Positions 15,797 through 24,477 of a stretch of 64,000 bases of DNA are shown here, piece by piece; the first letter of the stretch is position 1, and the number at the start of each line of letters is the position of its first letter. Source of the stretch: a virus. The position numbers and the translations under genes were made by a program. The stretch is taken from IMG/VR virus record IMGVR_UViG_3300048507_000465, positions 18,017 through 82,016 of that record. One strand, 5' to 3'. The notes under the pieces were generated by a model. The model was given only the letters and a program-made list of their open reading frames with translations, did no database searches and was not told the DNA's origin.

Positions 15797-17308
15797 ATGG
15801 CAGATTTAGATCACCACATATTAGCGGTTGTAGAACCGGCTATATTACCCACAGAGATCAAACTTGATAATTTAGGTGAAGATGGTGGTGGAGCAAAACA
15901 AACTAAAAATATTGGTTCAGTAAAACCCTTTGTTTTAGTTAATTCATATCAGTTTGGACCTGAGGATATTGAATCTTTTGATTTAGTTTTAAGTGGTATT
16001 GTTCCTAAATGTAGTTTAGTTTTAGCTGATAATAAAAACGCATTTGGTGTAGAATCATATCCTAGAGATGGGGATTTCTTTACAATATTATTAAATTCAA
16101 AACAACAAGAAACTTTTAAGTCAGTTCATATGGATTTTGATATTGCATCAGTAGAAGTCGCTCCGGCAACAGAGGGGACTACTCCTACTATTACATTAGA
16201 AGGTGTATGTAAAGTCCCTAGATTATATGCCGAAGATTGTCAAACTTTAGAATCTGGATCTTCATTAGATCATTTAGAATTAGTGGCTAGAGATTTAGAA
16301 TTAGGAGTTGCTACAAATATAGATTCTACTAATGATTCACAATCTAGAATACAAGCGTTTGTAACATATTCTGATTTTATTAAATCAATTGTAGAAGATT
16401 CATACATTTCCGACGATGCGTTTACAGTTTATCATATAGACCAGTGGTATTATGTTAATTATGTTGATATTAATAAAATATTTAATTCTAAAAACCCAAA
16501 GCTAGATGAACTAATGACTGTATTAAATTCTTTTGGAGCATCTATGGTCGAGGGCGCTGAAGCTGAAGAGGGTGGTGAAAATAAGGGTGATAATATTGAA
16601 ACTCCACTTTTACTAACAAATCATAAAGACATGAAAGGTCTTAATAATTACGTTGAAGGACATGAGATGATTAATAACTCTGCCTCAGTTAGTTTAGCAG
16701 CTGGATACGCTAGAACTGTACAAATATATGATAATAATTCTGAACCTGGAGAAAGATTTCAAGATTTTAAAATAGAAGCACTAACAACAGAAGAGCTTTC
16801 AGATATTGAAGAACCTTTAAGAGGTAATAGAAAAGATACTAGACATGAAGATCAAGTAAAGTATAAATATATCGGAAGGCAAAACGCAGGTGAAGATGGC
16901 TTAGGTAATACACATGCTAATGCAGCCTTTTCAAAGCTACATAATAAGCAAAACCAAATGGAAATACAAAAAATGAAAGTTAAACTTACTTTAGCTTCAT
17001 TTAACCCATCGATCTATAAGTATATGAAAATACCTTTATTAATGTATCACTATGATGGTGCTAAAATAGAGGCACAAGCAATAGGAAATAAAAAGAGAGA
17101 AGACGCCGGTTTTTCAGAAAGACCGTTCGGTGCTGGTAGATCTGAGGATACAGATAACCGACCTAGCCAGTCTTTAGATCAATTTTTAAGTGGACATTAT
17201 ATTATTGAAAATATAGATTATACCTATGCAAAAGGTACTAGTGGTATTAGGCAAGAGGTAACTCTTATTAGAAGAGAATGGCCTACAAGAATAAAGAACT
17301 TAGAATAA
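15797..17308 (+). CDS. Baseplate hub-like structural protein (probable)
   Basis: The 503-residue protein is beta-rich and acidic, with FGPEDIESFDLVLSGIVPKC, a central segment DLELGVATNI and DAFTVYHIDQWYYVNYVDIN. The C-terminus includes SGHYIIENIDYTYAKGTSGI and RQEVTLIRREWP. The ending, a short 'binding/identity then test of beta strands' pattern, resembles hub proteins of the gp27/gpD type that trimerise under the spike. Gene order supports this: it lies two genes upstream of the gp5-type spike. Assignment is by layout and composition rather than a diagnostic motif. Confidence 0.5.
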   Translation: MADLDHHILAVVEPAILPTEIKLDNLGEDGGGAKQTKNIGSVKPFVLVNSYQFGPEDIESFDLVLSGIVPKCSLVLADNKNAFGVESYPRDGDFFTILLNSKQQETFKSVHMDFDIASVEVAPATEGTTPTITLEGVCKVPRLYAEDCQTLESGSSLDHLELVARDLELGVATNIDSTNDSQSRIQAFVTYSDFIKSIVEDSYISDDAFTVYHIDQWYYVNYVDINKIFNSKNPKLDELMTVLNSFGASMVEGAEAEEGGENKGDNIETPLLLTNHKDMKGLNNYVEGHEMINNSASVSLAAGYARTVQIYDNNSEPGERFQDFKIEALTTEELSDIEEPLRGNRKDTRHEDQVKYKYIGRQNAGEDGLGNTHANAAFSKLHNKQNQMEIQKMKVKLTLASFNPSIYKYMKIPLLMYHYDGAKIEAQAIGNKKREDAGFSERPFGAGRSEDTDNRPSQSLDQFLSGHYIIENIDYTYAKGTSGIRQEVTLIRREWPTRIKNLE

Positions 17309-17324
17309 GAAAGATAAATAATAT

Positions 17325-18629
17325 ATGGCTGATTTTACAAAAGGTATTAATGAATTTAGAAAGGGTACACGTCTTCGTAAAATAAACGAAGATCCTACGT
17401 ATCTTAGTTTCTTCTTTATGTTCGATGACCAGAGTAGAATGGAGTCTCCTCTTTTATCGGGAGCTGCTAGAGATTATTTAACTAAAGTGCTTAGATCAGA
17501 TGAGGGTAATAAATATGCTCAAAATCTAGATAACTTTAAAAAAGTACTTTTTAAAATTAATAAAGAACTGCCTTGGTTTTGGCAAACAGTTTCCGGGATT
17601 GATGCTGCATTGACATACCAAAAAATGATAGAGCCGTGGTGGGGTGCTGCAGATAATAAACTTGAAATTGAATGCTTAGAGGAAAATATAGAACTAACAG
17701 CATTTGGTTTAATGGATTTATATAAGAGAGCTTGTTTTGATTTTACAAGATGGGTTGAAGTAATACCACATAATCTTAGACATTTTACAATGTACGTTTA
17801 TATAACTGAAGTTAGAACAATACAACAAGATACTAACGCTCCTAACTTAGGTTTAAGAGATAATCCAGAAAGTGGTAATAATTCTTCTAGGTCAGCTCCG
17901 CCAGAAGGCAAGATTAAGGGAATAAACCCTGAAATGTCTTTAACTGCTAAACCATATATTAAATTAAAATTTGAACATTGTGAGTTTGATATTGATAGTA
18001 TCGCATCAATGTTTGCGGATATAAATAAAAACCCTGAGGCTGTAAAACCTAAAATTGCTATTAAGTGGAATAGTGTTAAACAGGTAGAACAAAAGCTAGG
18101 TGATAATTTAATTGTAGAAGAAGATAATAATACAATATCGGATGCAATACCTACTCCTGAAAAATATAATACAACACCACTTGACCCTAAAGATTATGTA
18201 CAAGGTAAATTAGATAGTGCTGTATCTGGTTTTACAGATGCTGCTAAATCTAAATTTGGTAATCTAAAAGATGGTATTGCAGGGGGTAATAATAGTGAAA
18301 TAGGTAATGCGTTTGGAGACTCTACCGGCGGATTAACAAGTGCTGCATTAAACGCAGCTGAAGAAAAGCTTTTATCTAAGTTATTTATGGGTAATGTCCA
18401 TGGTGTTAATTTAGGTAATATACAAAACGCTATTAGATCTGGAAGTATAAACGCATTAGGTAGTTTAGTTGGAGATTTAATAGGAGGCTTTGGAAGTGGA
18501 TCGTCTAGTGTTGGCGAAAAGGTATATAGCAGTACATTTAATAATGATGAATTAGGAGATGAAAGTGTTTACGAGCCGGGTGTTGATTCATCTGCTGATG
18601 GTAACTTAAACGATAACGTACATGAATAA
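17325..18629 (+). CDS. Baseplate/tail-tube-associated structural protein (probable)
   Basis: The product has 434 residues. The first 200 contain DPTYLSFFFMFDDQSRMESP, ELPWFWQTVSGIDAALTYQK and NLRHFTMYVYITEVRTIQQ. The last resembles beta strands of tube-type proteins of contractile tails. Residues about 285-434 are Gly/Asn/Ser-rich with several Ala-rich helices. It overlaps the spike gene by 8 nt. A role at the tube-baseplate interface (T4 gp48/gp54 position) is likely but not proved. Confidence 0.5.
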   Translation: MADFTKGINEFRKGTRLRKINEDPTYLSFFFMFDDQSRMESPLLSGAARDYLTKVLRSDEGNKYAQNLDNFKKVLFKINKELPWFWQTVSGIDAALTYQKMIEPWWGAADNKLEIECLEENIELTAFGLMDLYKRACFDFTRWVEVIPHNLRHFTMYVYITEVRTIQQDTNAPNLGLRDNPESGNNSSRSAPPEGKIKGINPEMSLTAKPYIKLKFEHCEFDIDSIASMFADINKNPEAVKPKIAIKWNSVKQVEQKLGDNLIVEEDNNTISDAIPTPEKYNTTPLDPKDYVQGKLDSAVSGFTDAAKSKFGNLKDGIAGGNNSEIGNAFGDSTGGLTSAALNAAEEKLLSKLFMGNVHGVNLGNIQNAIRSGSINALGSLVGDLIGGFGSGSSSVGEKVYSSTFNNDELGDESVYEPGVDSSADGNLNDNVHE

Positions 18630-19338
18630 CGGTGAATTATTTAGAGACAATTTACGTGATGCTCATTGGTTAGGAGAGGTAGTTGATATTGAAGACCCTC
18701 TTCTTCAAGGTAGAGCAAGGGTAAAGGTATATGGTAAATTTGACAAGTTAACAAACGATGCTATTCCATGGGCAACACCACAGAATAGAGAGGCTCCTGG
18801 TATGCATGTTGTACCTAGAGTTGGTGATATTGTTGCAGTTAGATTTGATAATGGAAATATCTACCACCCAGAATACTGGTTTCAAGTAGATCAAAACGAA
18901 GATTTAAAAGCAGATATTCTAGAAGCTTCAAGTGCTCCACATGATGTTATCTCATTAGTATACGATGCTGAAAGAAATGTAAGAATTTACCACTCTCCAG
19001 AAGATGGCCTAGTAATTACAAGAGGCGAAGGCGCAAAAGAAAGGCCTATGCTTCAAATCGACGAAGAAGGTTTTATTAAGATCTCAACGGATGCTAAAAT
19101 CTTTATGGATTGTGGTGATATATTTGTATCTAATACCGGAGAGGGCGGAGCAGATGAAACTGAACCTGCAGTAAGAGGACAGTCTTTACAAGATTGGCTA
19201 CAAGCTTTATTAGATGACTATAATGCACATATACATCCAACAGGTGTCGGACCATCAGGTCCTCCAATGCCTCCTACTCCAGCAACAGTAGCAAAACTAT
19301 CTAGCACTCATATTAACTATCAACAAAAAGGTAAATAA
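18622..19338 (+). CDS. Baseplate central spike protein, gp5/VgrG-type OB fold
   Basis: The 238-residue protein opens with a gp5-type OB domain (residues about 12-95): WLGEVVDIEDPLLQGRARVK, then IPWATPQNREAPG and VPRVGDIVAVRFDNGNIYHP. A beta-prism stretch (about 105-170) follows. The C-terminal tip segment DYNAHIHPTGVGPSGPP has an HxH pair (His203, His205), like the iron-binding tips of P2/phi92-type spikes. There is no lysozyme domain, unlike T4 gp5. It would form the trimeric needle under the hub that pierces the outer membrane. It overlaps the upstream gene by 8 nt. Confidence 0.82.
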   Translation: MNNGELFRDNLRDAHWLGEVVDIEDPLLQGRARVKVYGKFDKLTNDAIPWATPQNREAPGMHVVPRVGDIVAVRFDNGNIYHPEYWFQVDQNEDLKADILEASSAPHDVISLVYDAERNVRIYHSPEDGLVITRGEGAKERPMLQIDEEGFIKISTDAKIFMDCGDIFVSNTGEGGADETEPAVRGQSLQDWLQALLDDYNAHIHPTGVGPSGPPMPPTPATVAKLSSTHINYQQKGK

Positions 19339-19340
19339 TT

Positions 19341-21260
19341 ATGCCAGCAAATTGGGGAGCATTTATTCCAGCGTTAGCAAGTACATTACAAAGCCAGAAG
19401 TTTACTAAACCAGGTGGAGCTGGTATTTCTTATGAGCTTCCGGTGCAAGATTCTGTAGTTGGAAATCCCGCTAATGCCGTATTAAAATCTAACCAGGCAG
19501 ATTATATTAATTCTTTTAATGCTAATCCACTTTCTGGTAGATATGATTTTGGTAAAGAAGTTGCTCAACATTATTTAGACGCTGTAAAGAATATGGCACA
19601 AACTCACGTTGGGGAATTACATATTAATAACGGGGGTGCTGAGACACTTTTAAAAGAAGGGTATGGTATTGCATTCGAAAGACTTTTAAGAGAGGGAGAT
19701 ATACCTCTACAAGACCAATACGATGAGGATGGTAATCTGATTGAGATGGGTAAAGAGTCTCATCCTGCATATGCTGATTTCTGCCCAGAGGTTAAAGAAC
19801 CAGACGCAGAAGCTTTAGCTAAAATTGAAGCTGAAAACACTAAAGCATTTAATGCATTTGCGAATGGTGAAAATATTCAAAACTATAATCTACATAAATT
19901 TAAGTTTTATCAATTCCCATGCCTGACAGGTGAAGAAACTCAAAGAGAATTAGAAGTTGTCTTTGCTACTAGGATTTTAATGGGTTATCAGATGATGACT
20001 ACAGGAGAGCAAAGGTGGGATTACTTTGTTTGGGTTTGTCATTTAGGTAAAGCTAATTATGATACCACTGCTTATTATGGTAATTACAGTGGTATACAAG
20101 GTAGGCCATACCGTAATATATCTACTAGATGTAGAAACGATATTAATAATGCTGGTTATGAATATACAGAATTAGCTGATAATGTATCTAAGCTTGCAAA
20201 AGATGCCCTTTTAGCAGCACATCCTGTAGCTGAAGATGATGGATATTACATAGGTGTTAGTTCTGCAATAAAAAAGAGAATTAAAAGAGGCCCAGTAAAT
20301 GAAATAGAATACCCTACACTAGAGGATGAATCTGGTAAAGATATTACTCCGGATTTTTGTCCTATTAATCCATATAAAATACAAGTGGCTTATGACTTTG
20401 AAGAGGATAGCCAAAGACCTAAGATTCTAACATCGAATGTAGTAGCAACATTTACATATTATCCAGGTACTAGAGAAACTGATGGTAATTTCGGTTCTAA
20501 TAACGATGTTCCATTTATTACTAATAACCTAAAATGTGAATTTAGGAAAAATGGGTTGCATTATGAAAAGACTACTAATTGGGTAAAACAGAAGTATGAG
20601 GTTAATGAGTGGAAGAAGAAATGGAGAAGAGTCCCACCTGAAGGTAAATTACTAGCAGCTGCTAGAGCAAGTGATGATCTTAAATTTATGGGTAAGTCAT
20701 CTCCTACTTATGCCTTCTTAGCATTAGGTTGGAATGGTGATAATTTTACTGGAGGAGAAGCCGGAACTCAATATAAGTTTGAGTATCATAGAGCATATTG
20801 TGCAGTTAAAGCTGCTGAAAATTGTGAAGAACCAATGACTGAAGTCGGACATCCATGGGATCCAAGTGGAACTACTCCTGGTGGTAAATCATTTAGCGGA
20901 GATCCTTATATGATGATGGCAAGAGTTACAATAGCATATTGGTATGCTTGTATTGTTAAACCATTTAAGCCAACCCCATCTGCACCACCAGCCCTAATAC
21001 CAGCACCACTAACAGGAATTTACATTCCAATCTATTATGGAAGTGCAAATCGTCTAGCGAATAATCTGAGAAGAGCTTGGAATACAGGTAAATCTTTTGC
21101 AACACCTGGAACTCAGGCTCCAGCATCAAATGCAACCGCAACTGCAGTAGCAGGAGCTTATGCGTTACATTTATTAGAGTTTAAATTATTATACCTTGGA
21201 GGTATACCAACTCCCGCAGGACCAGTTCCGATGGTAGGTTTTGTACCGATTGTATTTTAA
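19341..21260 (+). CDS. Large baseplate-associated structural protein, unknown subtype
   Basis: The 639-residue protein starts 2 nt after the spike gene. The N-terminus (MPANWGAFIPALASTLQSQK) and the hydrophobic, Pro/Gly-rich C-terminal segment stand out. The C-terminus contains GIYIPIYYGSANRLANNLRR and ends TPAGPVPMVGFVPIVF. The central region has several Trp/Tyr-rich motifs and KIQVAYDFEED. The C-terminus, with IPTPAGPVP and the HLLEFKLLYLGG helix, looks membrane-contacting and sits next to the spike. I infer a hub-tip or membrane-contact component, with no firm homologue. Confidence 0.5.
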   Translation: MPANWGAFIPALASTLQSQKFTKPGGAGISYELPVQDSVVGNPANAVLKSNQADYINSFNANPLSGRYDFGKEVAQHYLDAVKNMAQTHVGELHINNGGAETLLKEGYGIAFERLLREGDIPLQDQYDEDGNLIEMGKESHPAYADFCPEVKEPDAEALAKIEAENTKAFNAFANGENIQNYNLHKFKFYQFPCLTGEETQRELEVVFATRILMGYQMMTTGEQRWDYFVWVCHLGKANYDTTAYYGNYSGIQGRPYRNISTRCRNDINNAGYEYTELADNVSKLAKDALLAAHPVAEDDGYYIGVSSAIKKRIKRGPVNEIEYPTLEDESGKDITPDFCPINPYKIQVAYDFEEDSQRPKILTSNVVATFTYYPGTRETDGNFGSNNDVPFITNNLKCEFRKNGLHYEKTTNWVKQKYEVNEWKKKWRRVPPEGKLLAAARASDDLKFMGKSSPTYAFLALGWNGDNFTGGEAGTQYKFEYHRAYCAVKAAENCEEPMTEVGHPWDPSGTTPGGKSFSGDPYMMMARVTIAYWYACIVKPFKPTPSAPPALIPAPLTGIYIPIYYGSANRLANNLRRAWNTGKSFATPGTQAPASNATATAVAGAYALHLLEFKLLYLGGIPTPAGPVPMVGFVPIVF

Positions 21261-21670
21261 CCCCAGTCCTTTTCGAAAGTGTACCAATGGTCTGCGGACG
21301 CACAGTCACGAAGAGCATCAAGAACCATATAAACCTTTTCGTCAATAGTTAGATTGTTTAGAACGGCGCCTACGTGCATCTCAATTAGTTCATCAGAGTC
21401 AAGGTAAGAAGATACATGTCCAGCAATTCCAGTAACCAATCTATAAGCATTATCTTTTACGCTGTTGTATCTAATACCTGAATGATAATCAGTATAAGTA
21501 TCTACTTCAGATGCTTGTTTAATCATTTTATCCCAGAGTTTATCGCCGAGTAAGTCTCGAACCTCTTGGCAAATAGATTGAATCTGGTCTTTGTGTTTAA
21601 GAACAGCTTGATAGCCTGAACCACCAACCCCGTTACATTTGATTTCTTTATAGTTAAATTGTTTATTCAT
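21257..21670 (-). CDS. Minus-strand early gene, unknown function
   Basis: The 137-residue protein, begins MNKQFNYKEIKCNGVGGSGY, is acidic and mostly helical, and is not recognised. It runs against the surrounding late genes and its stop overlaps the converging baseplate gene by 4 nt. Its upstream region (21684-21727) is nearly the same as that of the minus-strand operon at 52106-52396, with a host-type promoter. That suggests early expression and a host-takeover or regulatory role. The role is inferred only from promoter and orientation. Confidence 0.75.
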   Translation of the reverse strand: MNKQFNYKEIKCNGVGGSGYQAVLKHKDQIQSICQEVRDLLGDKLWDKMIKQASEVDTYTDYHSGIRYNSVKDNAYRLVTGIAGHVSSYLDSDELIEMHVGAVLNNLTIDEKVYMVLDALRDCASADHWYTFEKDWG

Positions 21671-21683
21671 ATTATTTAGTTTT

Positions 21684-21727
21684 AATTACAGTACTAATAT
21701 ACGAAAAATAATTGACATAAAAAAATT
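21684..21727 (-). promoter_or_regulatory. Host-like early promoter, copy A
   Basis: Read on the minus strand, TATATTAG (complement of 21694-21701) lies 19 nt downstream of a TTTTT run. This fits the Bacteroidetes -33 TTTG / -7 TAnnTTTG pattern with one change in the -7 box. A 27-bp core (21684-21710) is identical to the one at 52411-52437. The gene starts about 24 nt downstream. Confidence 0.7.
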
Positions 21728-21787
21728 ATTCGGTAATTATTTTGTAGGAAAAGCCAGCTTTTTTAACGCTGCAGCTAAAATAAAGGT

Positions 21788-21797
21788 GATATATATT
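21788..21797 (+). promoter_or_regulatory. Late-promoter-like element GATATATATT
   Basis: A near-match to GATATATAATA in the divergent 149-nt gap 21671-21819, ending 22 nt before the plus-strand ATG at 21820. The rest of the gap holds only the minus-strand promoter and AT-rich sequence. Confidence 0.4.
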
Positions 21798-21819
21798 ATG
21801 CAGCATTAATTAAAAACAT

Positions 21820-23088
21820 ATGATCGCAAAAAAATTATTTAAGTGGAATCGATTTGACTTACCTATAAAGCATTTATTTTTAAAGTTTTATAGTAAAGGT
21901 ATTAAATCTGATTTTGCTGAAAACGCATATAAGGAGCATTTAAAGTTATGGAATAATTTTAAAGAATACGGCAATCCTAATAAAAACACATACGATGCTT
22001 TTAAATCTGATTTTATTAATATTTTTAATGATATAAAAAATAATAATTTTAATTGGGAAAAGTCACCGGTAGTAATAGATAATAATGATTTCTTACTAAA
22101 TGGAGCACATAGAGCTGCATCCGCGAGTTTATTAGAAAAGCATGTTGAGTGTAAAATCGGAAGTGAGTTAAATAGAGATGGTCAAAAAATATGTGACTAT
22201 AGAATGTTTAATAACTTAAACCTTTCTCAGCAGTATAAAGACGCTGCTGCATTAGAACTTGCTAGACTTAATTCCGAAGAACATCTTATTATTAGTTTAT
22301 TTCCAGCAGCGACACATAGTAGAACTGTAGTAGAAAATATTATTTCTAAATACTGTGGAATTTCATATAAAAAGGATATATGGCTTAATAATACAGGTGC
22401 GTTTAATTATATGCTTCAACTGTATAAAGGAGAAGCATGGGCAGGAGGTTGGTCAAATAATTTTGCTGGATTTAGAGAGAAGGCAAGATTATGTTTTACT
22501 AATGAAACTACTCCAATGGTAGTTTACTTAGTAAATTTATCTGATTTAAAAATCGCTAGACAACTTAAAGAAGAAATACGAAAAGTGTATAATATCGGAA
22601 ACCATTCAGTTCATATTAATGATACTCCTGAAGAAACCTTACGTTTAGCAAGATGTTTATTTAATGAAAATAGTATTCATTTTTTAAACAATGCAGAATT
22701 AAAAAATTATACAAATTTCTTAAATCAATTAGATTATTTTAAAAACAATATAAACGAAAATAATTTAGATATTGAAGATTATTGTATTACTGCAAGTTCT
22801 GTTCTTTCAATATATGGTTTAAGAGAAGGTAACGACATAGATTATATCCACCACGATAACATAAAAATAGAAGGCAACTCTATGGTTAGTAGCCACAATA
22901 CTTACGGTGAAAACCTATATCCATATAAATATGATGAAATAATATACAATCCTCAACATCACTTTTATGCGGGTGGTATAAAATTCACATCTTTAGATAT
23001 TGTTAAAAAACTTAAAGAAAAAAGAGGCGAAGAAAAAGACGTAATCGACATAAAATTGATTGATAATTTTTTAAAGAAAATAGGTTGA
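21820..23088 (+). CDS. ParB-like and nucleotidyltransferase-like fusion protein (accessory)
   Basis: The 422-residue protein is very AT-rich, with many Asn, Lys and Ile codons. Residues about 80-103 resemble a ParB/sulfiredoxin-type motif: SPVVIDNNDFLLNGAHRAAS, with GAHR. The C-terminal part has SSVLSIYGLREGNDIDYIHH (about 328-347), a minimal nucleotidyltransferase pattern with the GLRExxDID acidic pair. Similar architectures occur in bacterial polysaccharide or capsule loci with unknown activity. It lies between baseplate genes behind its own late-type element, typical of a moron gene. Host-surface modification is a hypothesis; domain calls are moderate. Confidence 0.55.
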   Translation: MIAKKLFKWNRFDLPIKHLFLKFYSKGIKSDFAENAYKEHLKLWNNFKEYGNPNKNTYDAFKSDFINIFNDIKNNNFNWEKSPVVIDNNDFLLNGAHRAASASLLEKHVECKIGSELNRDGQKICDYRMFNNLNLSQQYKDAAALELARLNSEEHLIISLFPAATHSRTVVENIISKYCGISYKKDIWLNNTGAFNYMLQLYKGEAWAGGWSNNFAGFREKARLCFTNETTPMVVYLVNLSDLKIARQLKEEIRKVYNIGNHSVHINDTPEETLRLARCLFNENSIHFLNNAELKNYTNFLNQLDYFKNNINENNLDIEDYCITASSVLSIYGLREGNDIDYIHHDNIKIEGNSMVSSHNTYGENLYPYKYDEIIYNPQHHFYAGGIKFTSLDIVKKLKEKRGEEKDVIDIKLIDNFLKKIG

Positions 23089-23097
23089 TATATAATA
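23087..23097 (+). promoter_or_regulatory. Late-promoter-like element GATATATAATA
   Basis: An exact copy of the 11-mer overlaps the TGA stop of the preceding gene and lies 36 nt before the ATG of the S1-domain gene. It is followed by an A/T-rich leader without a Shine-Dalgarno sequence. Confidence 0.6.
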
Positions 23098-23133
23098 TGT
23101 TACTAAGATAGTATAACTTTTAAATAAAAATAA

Positions 23134-24426
23134 ATGTCAGACAAAAAAAGAAGAAGAATTGGCAATGACGCCAATACAGTAGTTGTAACAGATCCTACTT
23201 CAGTTACACAAGAAGAAGCTAACACAAACACTAAAGTTAGCGAAGATCAAGAATCTAAAAACCCACACGCAGAATTTTACGACGAAAATGGAGAGTTTCT
23301 TTGGGAGAAATACGAAGGTACTTGCCCGACTCATTATAGGAAACCAAACCCCCACATTAGGACAAATAACGGAGATAAGGTATTTTCAAGAGAACCGTAT
23401 GCACAAGAGCTATACGATAAAATGGAAGCGCACGGCCAGGATATTAAGCCTAATGTTTTTGTAGGTGAAATTCACGCAGGTATAATATATGCAATTGATA
23501 GTACTTGGATTACTGTTGATATTGGATATAGAGAGTTAGTCTATGTAAAGTTTGGAAAAGAATCTGAAGAAGTTCGACAGTCTTCTGTTGGTGATGAAAC
23601 TGCAGTTTTAATTACAGAAACTAAAGGTACATTAACTGGAAGTATTTCAGGTGGTGTTAGACAGAAAACTTTTATGGATCTTAGAGATGCAATTGAAGAG
23701 GGTAGAACTGCATGGATTGGTAAGGTCGATAATATGATTGAGAACGGAGGATATACCGTAAGTGTACAAGGAATTAAATGCTTTATGCCAGGTTCTTTAG
23801 CAGGTATTAATAAGCTTTCTAATTTTGAATCTATAATTGGAGAAGAATTATATGTAGTTCCGGTTAGTTTTTCACCGGACAGGGGTACAATAGTAGTATC
23901 ACATAGGAAATATTTACAGGCGTTAATTCCTACTGAAATAGAAAATTTAAAGCAAACTTTAGAAGAAGAAAAGACTGGTAAAGTAACAGGTACTGCTAAA
24001 TACGGAGTATTTGTTGAATTTAGCAAATGCTTAACTGGTATGATTCATAATAATGATTTAGATGAAGAAACTTTAAGTAAGTTTAAATCAAGAGAAATTA
24101 AGCCTGGGGACTCTATTAATTTTAAGGTTAAAGATATTGTTAGTAATACTAAAATAACATTAACTCAAAAGGAAGTTGTAAATGTTAATCCATGGTTAAA
24201 TATATCACAAAAATATACAATACCATCTACAGTTGAAGCTATTGTAAAGTCTAAAAAAGATTATGGTTTATTCATAAATATAGAAGATGGCATTACTGGA
24301 TTGTTACATGTTAGTGAACTAACACCAGAAACTATGTCGGTATTTAGTTCTGGTGATAAAATTACTGTACAGATTACAAGAATAGACGAAGATGCTATGA
24401 AAGTATTTTTAAAGATGCCTCAATAA
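23134..24426 (+). CDS. Ribosomal protein S1-like protein with four S1 repeats
   Basis: The 430-residue protein has a disordered, charged N-terminus (1-60), a short helical linker and four S1/OB repeats at about 107-177, 191-258, 281-347 and 361-430. The last two are the most typical: KVTGTAKYGVFVEFSKCLTG with MIHNNDL, and DYGLFINIEDGITGLLHVSE. Bacterial S1 has four to six repeats and delivers mRNA to the 30S subunit. Bacteroidetes rarely use Shine-Dalgarno pairing and depend on S1 and leader unstructuredness. The phage copy may favour phage messages or replace host S1. It is an accessory gene among baseplate genes with its own promoter-like element. Confidence 0.85.
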   Translation: MSDKKRRRIGNDANTVVVTDPTSVTQEEANTNTKVSEDQESKNPHAEFYDENGEFLWEKYEGTCPTHYRKPNPHIRTNNGDKVFSREPYAQELYDKMEAHGQDIKPNVFVGEIHAGIIYAIDSTWITVDIGYRELVYVKFGKESEEVRQSSVGDETAVLITETKGTLTGSISGGVRQKTFMDLRDAIEEGRTAWIGKVDNMIENGGYTVSVQGIKCFMPGSLAGINKLSNFESIIGEELYVVPVSFSPDRGTIVVSHRKYLQALIPTEIENLKQTLEEEKTGKVTGTAKYGVFVEFSKCLTGMIHNNDLDEETLSKFKSREIKPGDSINFKVKDIVSNTKITLTQKEVVNVNPWLNISQKYTIPSTVEAIVKSKKDYGLFINIEDGITGLLHVSELTPETMSVFSSGDKITVQITRIDEDAMKVFLKMPQ

Positions 24427-24443
24427 CTATCTAAGAAGAGCTT

Positions 24444-24453
24444 GATATATATT
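24444..24453 (+). promoter_or_regulatory. Late-promoter-like element GATATATATT
   Basis: A one-to-two-mismatch relative of the late element in the 51-nt gap before the amidoligase-like gene, ending 24 nt before its ATG. It is the same variant as that at 21788. Confidence 0.4.
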
Positions 24454-24477
24454 GAAAGATAATATCATACTCTTAAT

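Noticed and set aside
23541-24026. Minus-strand 161-codon frame
   Set aside because: It is antisense to the S1-domain repeats, without a leader or domain.
23134-24426. Reading the S1-domain protein as a polynucleotide phosphorylase or RNase E/G fragment
   Set aside because: All four domains are S1-type and there is no nuclease domain; the array matches S1 rather than a single S1 domain attached to a nuclease.
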